From JAGSPQ01 sp038206395 (GTDB taxonomy: Bacteria; Myxococcota; Myxococcia; Myxococcales; Myxococcaceae), in the NCBI GenBank assembly GCA_038206395.1, contig JBBRAX010000020.1:1-64000 (forward strand): 64,000 nucleotides of DNA, written 5' to 3'. The position numbers were made by a program, and so were the translations under genes. Positions 50,852 through 59,531 of this stretch are shown here, one piece after another. A model generated the notes under the pieces. That model made no database searches and was not told where the DNA came from. It saw only the letters and a list, made by a program, of their open reading frames with translations. Each line of letters starts with the position of its first letter. Within the stretch, counting starts at the first letter, position 1.

Positions 50852-51964
50852 TCAGGCGAGCAGGTGTCTGGCGATGACGAGGCGCTGCACTTCGCTGGCG
50901 CCCTCGTAGATTCGCAGTGCGCGGATGTCGCGGTACAGCCTTTCGACGACGGCTCCTTTCACCACGCCGTTGCCGCCGTGCACCTGCAGACACCGGTCGA
51001 TGATGCGCTGCGCCGCCTCGGTCGCGAAGAGCTTCCCGACGGCGGCCTCGTAGGTGACGCGTTCCTGCCCGCCGTCTTTCGTCGCCGCGGCGAGGTGCAC
51101 GAGCAGCCGCGATGCCTCGAGCTCCACCGCCGAGTCGGCGATCAACGCCTGCACGGCCGAAATTTCCGCCAGCGGCTTCCCGAACTGCTTCCGCGTCTTT
51201 GCGTAGGAAATCGCCTCTTCCAGCGCCCGGCGCGCGAGCCCGACGGCCGCGGCCCCGACGGTGCTGCGGAAGACGTCCAGCGTCGACAGCGCCAGCTTCA
51301 TCCCCGCGCCCTCGTCACCGACCCGGGCATCGAGTGGCACCCGGCACCCGTCGAACTGCAGCTCGCCGATGGGGTGATCTCCCATCATCTCCATCTTCGT
51401 GAAAGAGAAGCCTGGCGCCTTCGCCGGCACGAGAAACGCCGACAACCCCCTCGGCCCTTCGCCCGTGCGCGCGAACACCGTGTAGTGCGTCGCGACGCCC
51501 GCGTTCGAGATGAACCGCTTCTTCCCGTCGAGCACGTACCCATCGCCGTCTTTCCGCGCCGTCGTCGAGATCGCCGCCACGTCGCTGCCCGCTTCGGGCT
51601 CCGTCAACGCGAAGGCGAACAGCGCACTGCCGTCGGCCACCTTCGGCAGCAGCTCGGTCTTCTGCAGCACCGAGCCCGCGAGCAACACCGGGTGGCTGCC
51701 CAGGCCCTGCACCGCGAAGACAGAGTCGGCCGCGGCGTTGCGGTACGCGAGCTCTTCGCGCAGCACGCAAATGCTCCGCACGTCGACCTTCGGCAACTTT
51801 CCGCCGTGCGCCTCGGGCACCAGGTACCCGTAGTAGCCGAGCCCCGCGACCTTGCAGGAAAGCGTCGGGTCGTCCATCGGCCCCGCGACTTCCATCTTTG
51901 CGAACGCCGCCCTGGCCTCGACTGCCAGCGCGTGGTGCGACGGCTCGAGCAGCGACGGCTTCAT
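50852..51964 (-). CDS. Acyl-CoA dehydrogenase
   Basis: A 370-residue flavoenzyme starting at 51964 (ATGA overlap with the hydratase stop). The A-L-T-E-P-E-A-G-S-D signature is at about 117-126, the second signature Q-F-G-K-P-L-A-E-I-S-A-V-Q near 265-277, and the C-terminal Q-V-H-G-G-N-G-V and catalytic-Glu region Y-E-G-A-S-E-V-Q are present. It dehydrogenates an acyl-CoA at the alpha-beta position. Last gene of a five-gene minus-strand operon. The substrate is inferred to be a ring or side-chain acyl-CoA. Confidence 0.92.
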   Translation of the reverse strand: MKPSLLEPSHHALAVEARAAFAKMEVAGPMDDPTLSCKVAGLGYYGYLVPEAHGGKLPKVDVRSICVLREELAYRNAAADSVFAVQGLGSHPVLLAGSVLQKTELLPKVADGSALFAFALTEPEAGSDVAAISTTARKDGDGYVLDGKKRFISNAGVATHYTVFARTGEGPRGLSAFLVPAKAPGFSFTKMEMMGDHPIGELQFDGCRVPLDARVGDEGAGMKLALSTLDVFRSTVGAAAVGLARRALEEAISYAKTRKQFGKPLAEISAVQALIADSAVELEASRLLVHLAAATKDGGQERVTYEAAVGKLFATEAAQRIIDRCLQVHGGNGVVKGAVVERLYRDIRALRIYEGASEVQRLVIARHLLA

Positions 51965-52758
51965 CGGCCGATGAACTTCGCCGGGCGCTTGGCGACGAAG
52001 GCCTCGTACGCCTCGCGGAAGTCCTTCGTCTGCATGCAGACCGCCTGCGCGCGCGCCTCGTTGTCCAGCGCACCGTAGAGGTCTGAGTTGAGCTCGCCAT
52101 TCAGCAGCTCTTTCGTCATCCCCAGCGCAAACGTCGGCCCCTCGGCCAGCCGCGTCGCCCACGCCATCGCCTCGGGCAGCACCTTTTCCGGCGCGACGAC
52201 CTTGTTGAACAGCCCGTACCGTTCGGCCGTTGGCGCGTCGATCGCGTCGCCGAAGTACAAGAGCTCGGTGGCGCGCGAGAGGCCGACAATCTTCGGCAAC
52301 AGGTATGCCGCGCCCATGTCTGCGCCGGCGAGGCCCACCTTCACGAAGAGGAAGGCAATCTTCGCCTTCTCGCTGGCGACACGAAGGTCGGCGGCGAGCG
52401 CGATGACTGAGCCTGCTCCGGCCGCAGTTCCGTTGAGCGCCGCGATGATCGGCTTGCGCAGCGCGCGCATGTTCTTGATCAGGTCGCACGTCATCCGGGT
52501 GAAGTCGACGAGGCCAGGCATGTCGCGTGCGAAGAGCTCTCCGATGATGCTGTTGACATCGCCGCCCGAGCAGAACCCCTTGCCCTCGCCGGTGATGACC
52601 ACCGACTTCACCGCCGGCTCTCTCTCGAGCGCGAAGAACAGGTCTGTCAGCTCGCGGTAGACGTCGAAGGTCAGCGCGTTGAGCATCTCGGGGCGCGTGA
52701 AGGTGATGACGCCAACCGACCCCTGCACTTCGAACCGAAAAGACGTGGGCTGTTGCAT
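51961..52758 (-). CDS. Enoyl-CoA hydratase/isomerase
   Basis: A 265-residue crotonase-fold protein. The oxyanion-hole segments are G-K-G-F-C-S-G-G-D-V (about 59-68) and A-L-N-G-T-A-A-G-A-G-S-V (about 107-118). The crotonase catalytic Glu that usually follows is replaced in this copy by an A-D-M-G-A-A-Y segment, seen in ring-opening and isomerase subgroups. It hydrates or isomerises an enoyl-CoA. Overlaps the dehydrogenase start and follows SRPBCC by 26 bp. Confidence 0.9.
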   Translation of the reverse strand: MQQPTSFRFEVQGSVGVITFTRPEMLNALTFDVYRELTDLFFALEREPAVKSVVITGEGKGFCSGGDVNSIIGELFARDMPGLVDFTRMTCDLIKNMRALRKPIIAALNGTAAGAGSVIALAADLRVASEKAKIAFLFVKVGLAGADMGAAYLLPKIVGLSRATELLYFGDAIDAPTAERYGLFNKVVAPEKVLPEAMAWATRLAEGPTFALGMTKELLNGELNSDLYGALDNEARAQAVCMQTKDFREAYEAFVAKRPAKFIGR

Positions 52759-52784
52759 GGGCGCGCGGATAGCACCCGGCGCAA

Positions 52785-53306
52785 TCAGGGAAAAGGACTC
52801 GACGAGAACAGCATCAGCTCGCGCTCCAACGACGGGCCGATGATCGCCTCGGGCGAACGGATGAAGCTGAAGAACTTCCCCTTCAGGCCCAGGTCACCGC
52901 GAAAGCGCGCGACGACCTTTGTGCCGGCGCCATCGGGCTCGAGGTCGAAGGTCATCACCGGCTTGGCCGGCGAGTCGCCCAATACTTTGAACACCAGGCG
53001 CTGGGGTGCTGCCGACTCCAACAGCTCCATTCCGAACCGCGCCTGCTGGTGCTTCGACTGCCAAGACCAGGTGGACCCGACGCCGGATGATGGCCCCGAC
53101 AGCGCGTCAGAGCCGGGCACGCGGTCTTGCCCCCACTTGCTCCACGCCGGCCAGCCATGCACGTGGTCGAGCTTCTCGAAGGCGACGGCGGGCGAAGCCG
53201 AGACAGTGACGGTGCGCTCGACCACGTAGAAAGGAGGCCGGCTGAGCACGAGGCCTGCGAGGCCGAAGAGCGTGAAGAGGACGACCGCGAGCGCGACGCG
53301 TTTCAC
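52785..53306 (-). CDS. Membrane-anchored SRPBCC (polyketide-cyclase-like) protein
   Basis: A 173-residue protein with an N-terminal hydrophobic helix (V-A-L-A-V-V-L-F-T-L-F-G-L-A-G-L-V-L) and a START/SRPBCC domain (V-E-R-T-V-T-V-S-A-S-P-A-V-A-F-E-K-L, W-P-A-W-S-K-W, G-S-T-W-S-W). This fold binds a hydrophobic ligand. The start is a GTG at 53306 that overlaps the RidA stop by GTGA. It is the least expected member of the operon and may be unrelated to the catabolic chain. Confidence 0.8.
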   Translation of the reverse strand: MKRVALAVVLFTLFGLAGLVLSRPPFYVVERTVTVSASPAVAFEKLDHVHGWPAWSKWGQDRVPGSDALSGPSSGVGSTWSWQSKHQQARFGMELLESAAPQRLVFKVLGDSPAKPVMTFDLEPDGAGTKVVARFRGDLGLKGKFFSFIRSPEAIIGPSLERELMLFSSSPFP

Positions 53307-53701
53307 AGCACGGCCGTCGCTTCGATCTCGACCCTTGCTTCGTCCTCGACCAGCGCCGCGACCTGCACCAGCGCCATCGCCGGGAAGTTCTTCCCCATGT
53401 GGGTGCGCCATGCGGCGCCGACTTCTTTCAAGGCCGCGAGGTATTCCTTCTTGTCGGTGACGTAGACGGTGAGCCGAACGACGTGCTCCGCGCCGCCGCC
53501 TCCGGCTTTGACGACCGCGATCACATTTGCCAGCGCCTGGTCGAACTGGCCCGCGAAGGTCGGCGGAAACTTCGGCGTCGCGCTGGTCGGATCCCAACCA
53601 ATCTGCCCCGCGACGAAGATCATCTTTCCTTCGGCCGCGATGCCGTTGCTGTAGCCCTTCGGCCGCGCCCAGCCTTCGGGCAGAAGCTGCTTTGAGCTCA
53701 A
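53303..53701 (-). CDS. RidA-family protein (enamine/imine deaminase type)
   Basis: A 132-residue YjgF/RidA protein. The characteristic G-Q-I-G-W-D near the start, N-V-I-A-V-V-K-A-G-G in the middle and V-E-I-E-A-T-A-V at the end match the family. It may hydrolyse an enamine/imine intermediate or act as an aminomuconate-type deaminase. It is coupled to SDR and SRPBCC genes by 4-nt overlaps, which supports a step in nitrogen-containing aromatic breakdown. Confidence 0.88.
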   Translation of the reverse strand: MSSKQLLPEGWARPKGYSNGIAAEGKMIFVAGQIGWDPTSATPKFPPTFAGQFDQALANVIAVVKAGGGGAEHVVRLTVYVTDKKEYLAALKEVGAAWRTHMGKNFPAMALVQVAALVEDEARVEIEATAVL

Positions 53702-54432
53702 AGCGTCTCGCCTCCGTCGACGACGTACGACGCGCCGGTGACTGCCCTTGCTCCCGGCGCAGTGGTGAGAAACCAGACGACGTCGGCCACCTCGGTGGCG
53801 CTGACGAACCTGTTCTGCGGGTTCATCTTCTCAAGCGTGCTGCGCGCGTCCTCGCTGCTGCGGCCTGACGTCTTGACGATTTTGTCGACGGAAGCCGAGA
53901 GCATGTCGGTCTCGGTCCACCCCGGGCACACCGCGTTGACGGTCACGTTCTTGGTCGCGAACTCGAGCGCGAGAGATCGCGTCATCCCCAGCATCGCGTG
54001 CTTCGACGCGCAGTAGCCCGAGGTGTACCGGAAGCCCTTCAGCGCCGCCGACGACGCAATGTTCACCACCCGCCCACCGCCCGCGTTCACCATCGCGGGC
54101 AAGAGCTGCTGGCACAGAATGAAAGGGGCCGTGAAGTTGATCGCCATCATCCGCGAAAGCTCTTTGAGGTCCGTCTTCGCCAGCGGCGCCGACAGCGAGA
54201 TGCCTGCGTTGTTCACCAGCGCGTAGAGCACGGGCAGCGCCGCCGCCGCCTTCAGCACGCTCGCCTCGTCGGCCGCGTCGAACTCCACCGCGTGCAGCCG
54301 CTCGTGCTTTGGCAACGAATCGGGCGAGCGCACCAGGCCCCACACATCCCAGCCTTCCTGAAGAAAACGATCGGCGATGGCGCGGCCGATTCCGCGATTG
54401 GCTCCGGTGATGGCGACGTGTCGGGTGGTCAT
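53698..54432 (-). CDS. Short-chain dehydrogenase/reductase
   Basis: A 244-residue classical SDR: T-G-A-N-R-G-I-G (9-16) for NAD(P), N-N-A-G at 74-77, Ser127/128, Tyr140 and Lys144 (Y-C-A-S-K). It oxidises or reduces a hydroxyl/keto group. The start at 54432 is preferred; another ATG lies at 54444. It is the first gene of the five-gene operon SDR-RidA-SRPBCC-hydratase-dehydrogenase, and is divergent from the TPR-like gene. Confidence 0.9.
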   Translation of the reverse strand: MTTRHVAITGANRGIGRAIADRFLQEGWDVWGLVRSPDSLPKHERLHAVEFDAADEASVLKAAAALPVLYALVNNAGISLSAPLAKTDLKELSRMMAINFTAPFILCQQLLPAMVNAGGGRVVNIASSAALKGFRYTSGYCASKHAMLGMTRSLALEFATKNVTVNAVCPGWTETDMLSASVDKIVKTSGRSSEDARSTLEKMNPQNRFVSATEVADVVWFLTTAPGARAVTGASYVVDGGETL

Positions 54433-54516
54433 GGGGGGGTTCATCTTTCGCGCGGTGCTGAAAAGGCGGTGGGTTTGTCGTTGCCTGGGCAACCGCCGCA
54501 GTAGGCTGCGCAGCCT

Positions 54517-55602
54517 ATGTCAGGACTGAAGGGGCCGGTTCTTCGAAGCGTGACCCTCTGTCTGCTGCTCCTGGCCACTGCCGCTTCGGCGCAGAGCGCG
54601 CAGGAGAACCTGAAGAAGGCGCGCACCCTGGTCGGGCAGAACAAGTTCGCGCCGGGCCTCAAGCTGGTCGAGAAGGCGATCGCCGAAGCGGGCAATGACC
54701 TCGACACCACGCTCGAGCTGCTCGAGCTGCAGGGCACCTGTCAGGCGGGCTTAAAGAAGGCGGGCCCGGCGAAGGCCGCATTCCAGAAGCTGTTGAGCCT
54801 GGCTCCCGCGTACCCGATGAACCGCAAGGGGCCTCCCGCGGTGTTGAAGGCTTTCGCCGAAGCGCGGGCGGGCTCGGAGCCGCTGACCATCATCCCCGCC
54901 GCTCCCGACATGAGCACCGGGCGCATCAGTGGGATTGCAGTCGAGGTGAAGTCGGATGCGCTGAAGCTCGCGCGCACCGTCATCTTCAACTACCGCGTCG
55001 GCGGCGCGAAGTGGAAGGTCCGCGCAGTGCCGGCAGCGATGGGGCGCGTGGCGGCGAAGGTCGACGCAGCCGAGAAGGTCGAGTGGTACGCGACGGTGCT
55101 CGGCGCGAACGACGCCGAGATGGTTCGCATCCGCAGCATCAACACCCCGATCAGCCACACGTACCAGGCGCCTGTTGCCGAGGTGGTGGCGCCGTCGCCG
55201 GGGCCGACGCCCGTCGAGACGCTGGACGCTCCGCGGCGCGACGAGGTGAAGCTTCTGCCTGAGGACAAGCCGAACGATCTCGAAGTCGTCGAGTCGGGCC
55301 GCAAGCGCGCGGGCTGGGTGATGCCGGCGTCGATCCTCCTCATCGGAGCAGGCGTCGCGGCCGCTGGCGTCGGCACCTACTTCGGCCTCCAGTCATCGAG
55401 CGCCCGCAGCGAGTTCTCTCGCGGGGTCGGAGCCGGCAACAGCAGCGTGGTTCTCGGGCTCACCCGGCAGCGCGCCCTCGAGCTCGACAGCCAGGCGCGC
55501 AACGGCGGCACCATCGCCAACACGCTGTGGATCTCCGCGGGAGCCCTCGTCATCACCGGCCTCGCGATCGCCCTCTTCGGGCCTGACGAGGCAGCACGAT
55601 GA
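54517..55602 (+). CDS. TPR-like envelope protein with two C-terminal membrane helices
   Basis: A 361-residue protein with a signal peptide (L-C-L-L-L-L-A-T-A-A-S-A). Residues about 27-100 hold tetratricopeptide-like helices (A-R-T-L-V-G-Q-N-K-F-A-P-G-L-K-L). A beta-rich middle, a Pro-rich linker, and two hydrophobic helices (about 267-289 and 335-352) follow. This build is common in myxobacterial envelope proteins of unknown function. It overlaps the downstream DAG-repeat lipoprotein by ATGA. Confidence 0.75.
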   Translation: MSGLKGPVLRSVTLCLLLLATAASAQSAQENLKKARTLVGQNKFAPGLKLVEKAIAEAGNDLDTTLELLELQGTCQAGLKKAGPAKAAFQKLLSLAPAYPMNRKGPPAVLKAFAEARAGSEPLTIIPAAPDMSTGRISGIAVEVKSDALKLARTVIFNYRVGGAKWKVRAVPAAMGRVAAKVDAAEKVEWYATVLGANDAEMVRIRSINTPISHTYQAPVAEVVAPSPGPTPVETLDAPRRDEVKLLPEDKPNDLEVVESGRKRAGWVMPASILLIGAGVAAAGVGTYFGLQSSSARSEFSRGVGAGNSSVVLGLTRQRALELDSQARNGGTIANTLWISAGALVITGLAIALFGPDEAAR

Positions 55603-56954
55603 CTTTCCGGCTTGGCGCAGTGACCCTGGCCTTCGTGGTCGTCGCCGGGGCCTGTACGTGCGACCCGCTTCCCATCGACGAGCACAAATATGCGTGCGTC
55701 ACCGACAGTGACTGCGGCAGCACGCTGTCGTGCGTGAACGGCGTGTGCGGCGGCATCGACCCGCCCGATGGTGGAAAGGAAGACGCGGGCGTGGATGCAG
55801 GCGAAGACGCCGGGTTCGATGCAGGCACGGATGCCGGGTTTGATGCAGGCACGGATGCCGGGTTCGATGCAGGCACGGACGCCGGGTTCGATGCAGGGAC
55901 GGATGCCGGGTTCGATGCCGGGTTCGATGCCGGGTTCGACGCGGGCGTGGACGCGGGCGTGGACGCGGGCGTGGACGCGGGAATGGACGCCGGAGTCGAC
56001 GCAGGCATCGATGCCGGGTTTTCCGACGCTGGCCTCTTCTGCCACCGCGACAGCGACTGCGTGGGCTCGGCCCAGCGGTGCGCCGAAGGCAGCGGGCTGT
56101 GCGTCGCGGCGCGGAACTGCTCGGTGAATGCCGACTGCAGCTCGGCGGCGACCACCGACTACTGCTTCACGGGCGGCAAGGGCTGCCTCTGCGTGCCGGG
56201 GCCGAACGACGCGGGCCTCGCCGGCGTTTGCCGCCGCCGCCTGGGGCCGTGCGACCCGTGCAGCACGGACTTCGACTGTGGCGCCGACGCGGGCTTCTCG
56301 CCGCTGGGTGCGTGCTTCTCGCTCGACGGCGGAGCGGCGAAGGTCTGCGTGCAGACGAAAGCAGTGATGTGCCCTTGCAACACGACGGAAAACGCGGCCG
56401 GGTTCTGCGTGCCGACGACTGGCAGCTGCGCCACGGCCCCGTGTGACAACGACCTGCAGTGCCCGGGCGACCTGTCGTGCCGGCCGGTGCCCGTCTGCGC
56501 GTGCGAGCCGCGGTGCCGGTGGAACTTCGTGACGGGCCGGGAAGACGCGCCGGGCTGCCCCGCGGGCCAGGTGTGCTGGGTCGACAACGCGAACCTGGCG
56601 GCCGGCTCTTCGATCTATGGCCTCGGCCGTTGCCGCCCTGCGTGCGTCGGCAACAGCGACTGCGACGTGGCAACGGCGGCGAACCCCTTCGGAGGTGCTT
56701 CGCTCAAGTGCGCGGCCGAGCTCACCGATGCGGGCGTCTCGGTGATGCGCTGCCGCGGCGCCGGGCTGTGCATGGATGACGTCGAGTGCGCGCTGCCGGC
56801 CGGCTCGGCGGCGAAGGGTTACTGCAACCGCACGACCTTCACCTGTGCGATCGATTGCCGGCTCGCGACGAACCCGTCGACGACGCTGCCCTTCAACGAC
56901 TGCAACGCACCGAACACCTGCAAGCTCGACGCAGGCATGAACGTCTGTTTCTAG
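55599..56954 (+). CDS. Cys-rich lipoprotein with Asp-Ala-Gly repeat stalk
   Basis: A 451-residue lipoprotein (V-V-V-A-G-A-C-T-C). A small Cys module (residues 32-50) precedes 20 tetrapeptide repeats D-A-G-x (62-141), then at least four Cys-rich modules of the C-x-x-D-x-D-C type (D-S-D-C, N-A-D-C, N-S-D-C, D-V-E-C). Acidic D-x-D patterns may bind calcium. The build suggests a surface-displayed stalk and head. Coupled to the TPR-like gene by ATGA. Function unknown. Confidence 0.8.
   Translation: MTFRLGAVTLAFVVVAGACTCDPLPIDEHKYACVTDSDCGSTLSCVNGVCGGIDPPDGGKEDAGVDAGEDAGFDAGTDAGFDAGTDAGFDAGTDAGFDAGTDAGFDAGFDAGFDAGVDAGVDAGVDAGMDAGVDAGIDAGFSDAGLFCHRDSDCVGSAQRCAEGSGLCVAARNCSVNADCSSAATTDYCFTGGKGCLCVPGPNDAGLAGVCRRRLGPCDPCSTDFDCGADAGFSPLGACFSLDGGAAKVCVQTKAVMCPCNTTENAAGFCVPTTGSCATAPCDNDLQCPGDLSCRPVPVCACEPRCRWNFVTGREDAPGCPAGQVCWVDNANLAAGSSIYGLGRCRPACVGNSDCDVATAANPFGGASLKCAAELTDAGVSVMRCRGAGLCMDDVECALPAGSAAKGYCNRTTFTCAIDCRLATNPSTTLPFNDCNAPNTCKLDAGMNVCF
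55782..56021. repeat. 12/24-bp tandem repeat encoding (DAGx)20
   Basis: Imperfect 12-bp units (gatgccgggttc, gatgcaggcacg, gacgcgggcgtg and relatives) repeat 20 times; the middle portion has a 24-bp higher-order period. The units preserve the frame, so slippage would change only stalk length. Confidence 0.9.
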
Positions 56955-58333
56955 CTCGTCTGAAACCCGATCAGATTCAGCTGCTGAAAGCCGGCGAGCA
57001 TCTTCTCGAGCTGCGCCGGTGAGGCGATCGATCGGGCGAGCACGCAGAGGTCCGAGAATCGATCGCACCCTTCGAGCAGGCCCATCACCGAGCCTTCGCG
57101 GGGATCCGACGGCGTAAAGGTGTTGAAGCGGGGCAGCCGAACCAGCGTCTCGTTTTCGCGCAGGCGGCGAAGGAACTGCTCGCCCGCGGGGCCTGCCGGA
57201 GCGCTGGGCCTCGGGGGTTGAGCCGCAGGCATCTCGAGCACCGCCAGCCGCGTTCGCGCCGAGTCGAGCTGTGAGGCGAGGTCTCTGCCGTCTCGGGTCA
57301 GCTTCTCGATTTCCTCGTTCGCCGACGCGAGCTCGTGAAGCGCCTCGCGCGCCGTCTGCTCGAGCCTGACGATCTGCGTGTTCGACGTCTCGACCAGCGA
57401 GGCATTGCTCTTCGAAGAACGTTCGAGCTTGCCGATCTGCGCGCGGCTTGCCTCGAGTTGCGCCTTCATCACCTCGACCTCGCTCATCGCTTCCGCCAGG
57501 GGGCCCTGCGCTTCGGTGACCAGCGCCTCGAGCTCGCTGATGCGGGAAGTGAGGTGAACCTGCGAACCCGCGGCATTGGCTTCGCGGCCTTCGACGTCGA
57601 GCCGCCGGCTGCGCTCGGCTTCGACTTTTTCTTCCAGCGACTCGACCAGGCGGCGCTGCCCGGCGTCATCCTGTTCCATCACCGCCAGCTCGTGGCGGTA
57701 CGCCTCGGCGTCGCCCAGCGCTTCAGAGAGTCGCGTCTGCAGATCCCCAATCTCTGCCCGCGCCGTCTCGAGCTCGCGCTGCAGCTCGTCAGCCGGGCCG
57801 GCGTCCGACATCACGCGCGCTTCGATTTCACTGCGGCGGTCGCGAGCCTCTGCCAGCTCGCGGTCGCGTTGGGCGAGCACAGTCGTCAGCGCGGCGAGGT
57901 CTTCCAGCGCCTGCTTCAGCTGTACCGTCTCTTCTTTCGGCGCAGGCTCGGCGACCGCCGGCGGCTGCGCCTTGTACTCGTCGAGCACTGCGTCGAGCTG
58001 CGACATCATCTCGGCGTCGACGTCGACGAACTGCAGCCCCATGCCCTGGCTGTTGCTCTGAATCGCGGCGGCGTCGTTCTTCACCCTCACGACTTTGCAG
58101 CGCACGCGGATGGGGCTGGCGCGCCCGGGAGGAAGCAGGTCGACGTCGACGAGCCGTTCGAGGGCGAGCGGGCTGGAGGTCTTGATGAAGAGGCCGCCTC
58201 GCGAGAGGTCCTTCAGATACGCGACCCGCATCCGCTCGGGGGTTGAAATCTTCACCAGGACATGCGGCACCGTCAGCCGCTGATGTGTTCGCCGATCGTC
58301 GTGGCTCTCCATTTCAGCCAGGGAGGATGCCAC
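56951..58333 (-). CDS. PilZ-domain protein with long coiled coil
   Basis: A 460-residue protein. The PilZ domain (about 12-115) has both c-di-GMP motifs: the R-R-x-x-x-R region (D-R-R-T-H-Q-R) and D-L-S-R-G-G-L-F. A coiled coil of about 250 residues follows (about 135-370), then a short globular end. This matches TIGR02266-type myxobacterial PilZ proteins extended by a coil. A second start at 58312 is possible. It overlaps the exonuclease gene end by 20 bp and so belongs to the mrfA/mrfB-like operon. Confidence 0.85.
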   Translation of the reverse strand: MASSLAEMESHDDRRTHQRLTVPHVLVKISTPERMRVAYLKDLSRGGLFIKTSSPLALERLVDVDLLPPGRASPIRVRCKVVRVKNDAAAIQSNSQGMGLQFVDVDAEMMSQLDAVLDEYKAQPPAVAEPAPKEETVQLKQALEDLAALTTVLAQRDRELAEARDRRSEIEARVMSDAGPADELQRELETARAEIGDLQTRLSEALGDAEAYRHELAVMEQDDAGQRRLVESLEEKVEAERSRRLDVEGREANAAGSQVHLTSRISELEALVTEAQGPLAEAMSEVEVMKAQLEASRAQIGKLERSSKSNASLVETSNTQIVRLEQTAREALHELASANEEIEKLTRDGRDLASQLDSARTRLAVLEMPAAQPPRPSAPAGPAGEQFLRRLRENETLVRLPRFNTFTPSDPREGSVMGLLEGCDRFSDLCVLARSIASPAQLEKMLAGFQQLNLIGFQTS

Positions 58334-59531
58334 GCCTTTCGGCAGTGGCGATTTTCAGGCGCACGCGTTCAATGCGTTTGACGTTCGCCAGCGCGTCTTC
58401 GGCCATCGAGCCCAGCCGCGCGTGGTGCAGCGCCCGGTCGGGCCGCTTGAGCCCGTGCTCGTAGACCTTCGCCAACAGCAGGTGCACTTCGGCCTGTGAT
58501 GCGCGGCCGAGGCCGGGCAGCGCGGCGGCCTTCTCGAGCAGGCTGGCGGCTTCGATGGAGTCCCGCGCGCGGGCCGCTTGCTGCGCGAGCAACACGAGGG
58601 CCTCGAAGGCCACCTGGGGGTGAATCGAGCGTTCCACCGCGGCGCGCGCGAAAGCGTGGGCGCGATCCGGCTGGGCGCAGCGCAGCGCGACGCGGGCGAG
58701 CGAAAGGCAGTCTTCGGCGGCGTCGTCCGGCGAGAGCCCCTCGAAGCGGCGGCACAGCTCGGCCAGAATCGCGGCCATGCTGACGAGGTCTTGTGCGTTG
58801 TGCTCGAGCACGCGCTCGACCTCGGCCGAGACGCCCGAACGCAGCCAGTCGAAATAGACAGCCGGAATGTCGGCCCCGGCGATGTCGCCGACGCGCTGAA
58901 AGCCCAGCACCGCCACCTCGAGGTCCTGCAGCCGCGTGCCGCCCAGCCGGCGCTTGAAGATGCGCCGCGAGCAGTGAAGCAGGTCGAGGTGCGGCTTCGG
59001 CGCCGGCGGGGTGATGCGGTTCATGATGAAGCGCGTGCGCAGCAGCGGCCAGTCGAAGCACTTGCCATTGAAGGTCACCAGCACGCTGCACGCGTCCATC
59101 TTCTCGGCGAGCATCTTCAGCAGCGGGCGTTCGGCCCCCGGGCGGCCGAGGAACAGCTGGCGAACAATGAGATCTTCCTGCTCGAACCACGAGACGCCGA
59201 CCACCCAGGGCAGCGTGCCCGACCCGCCGTGAAGCCCCGTGGTCTCGGTGTCCATCATCAACATCTGCGTGAGGTCGACGTCGGCCAGCGTCTCGTCGAG
59301 AGCCAGCGCCGCGACGGTCGCCGACTGCGCGACGCGGGCGCCAGCGACGCGAACTTTGCCCTGCACGCAATCGGGGCCGTGGACCTGCTGAAGAAACTGC
59401 ACCGGGCCGTGCGGGGTCTGCGTCGCAGGAAGGAAGCCCGACTCGGCGCGCGGCGGTTCGGCAGCGGGCGCGGGGCCGATGCCGGTCAGCTGCGAGAGTC
59501 TCTCGCGAAGGCTCCTCACAGCCCCAGACAA
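58314..59531 (-). CDS. mrfB: DEDD-type 3'-5' exonuclease with TPR-like tail (MrfB/YprB-like)
   Basis: A 405-residue protein. The ribonuclease-H-like exonuclease domain (about 85-270) shows D-T-E-T-T-G-L (first acidic pair), F-N-G-K-C-F-D-W (second Asp) and H-N-A-Q-D-L-V (His and last Asp). The C-terminal 130 residues are helical repeats. In Bacillus subtilis the paired yprA/yprB genes encode MrfA helicase and MrfB exonuclease for mitomycin-type DNA damage. Here the gene overlaps the helicase gene by 16 bp, the same pairing. Confidence 0.8.
   Translation of the reverse strand: MSGAVRSLRERLSQLTGIGPAPAAEPPRAESGFLPATQTPHGPVQFLQQVHGPDCVQGKVRVAGARVAQSATVAALALDETLADVDLTQMLMMDTETTGLHGGSGTLPWVVGVSWFEQEDLIVRQLFLGRPGAERPLLKMLAEKMDACSVLVTFNGKCFDWPLLRTRFIMNRITPPAPKPHLDLLHCSRRIFKRRLGGTRLQDLEVAVLGFQRVGDIAGADIPAVYFDWLRSGVSAEVERVLEHNAQDLVSMAAILAELCRRFEGLSPDDAAEDCLSLARVALRCAQPDRAHAFARAAVERSIHPQVAFEALVLLAQQAARARDSIEAASLLEKAAALPGLGRASQAEVHLLLAKVYEHGLKRPDRALHHARLGSMAEDALANVKRIERVRLKIATAERRGILPG

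Noticed and set aside
55553..56155. Minus-strand frame with (PASx)n repeats
   Set aside because: It is the complement of the DAGx-coding repeat; the plus-strand lipoprotein has signal, stalk and Cys modules, while this frame has no sensible start or end.
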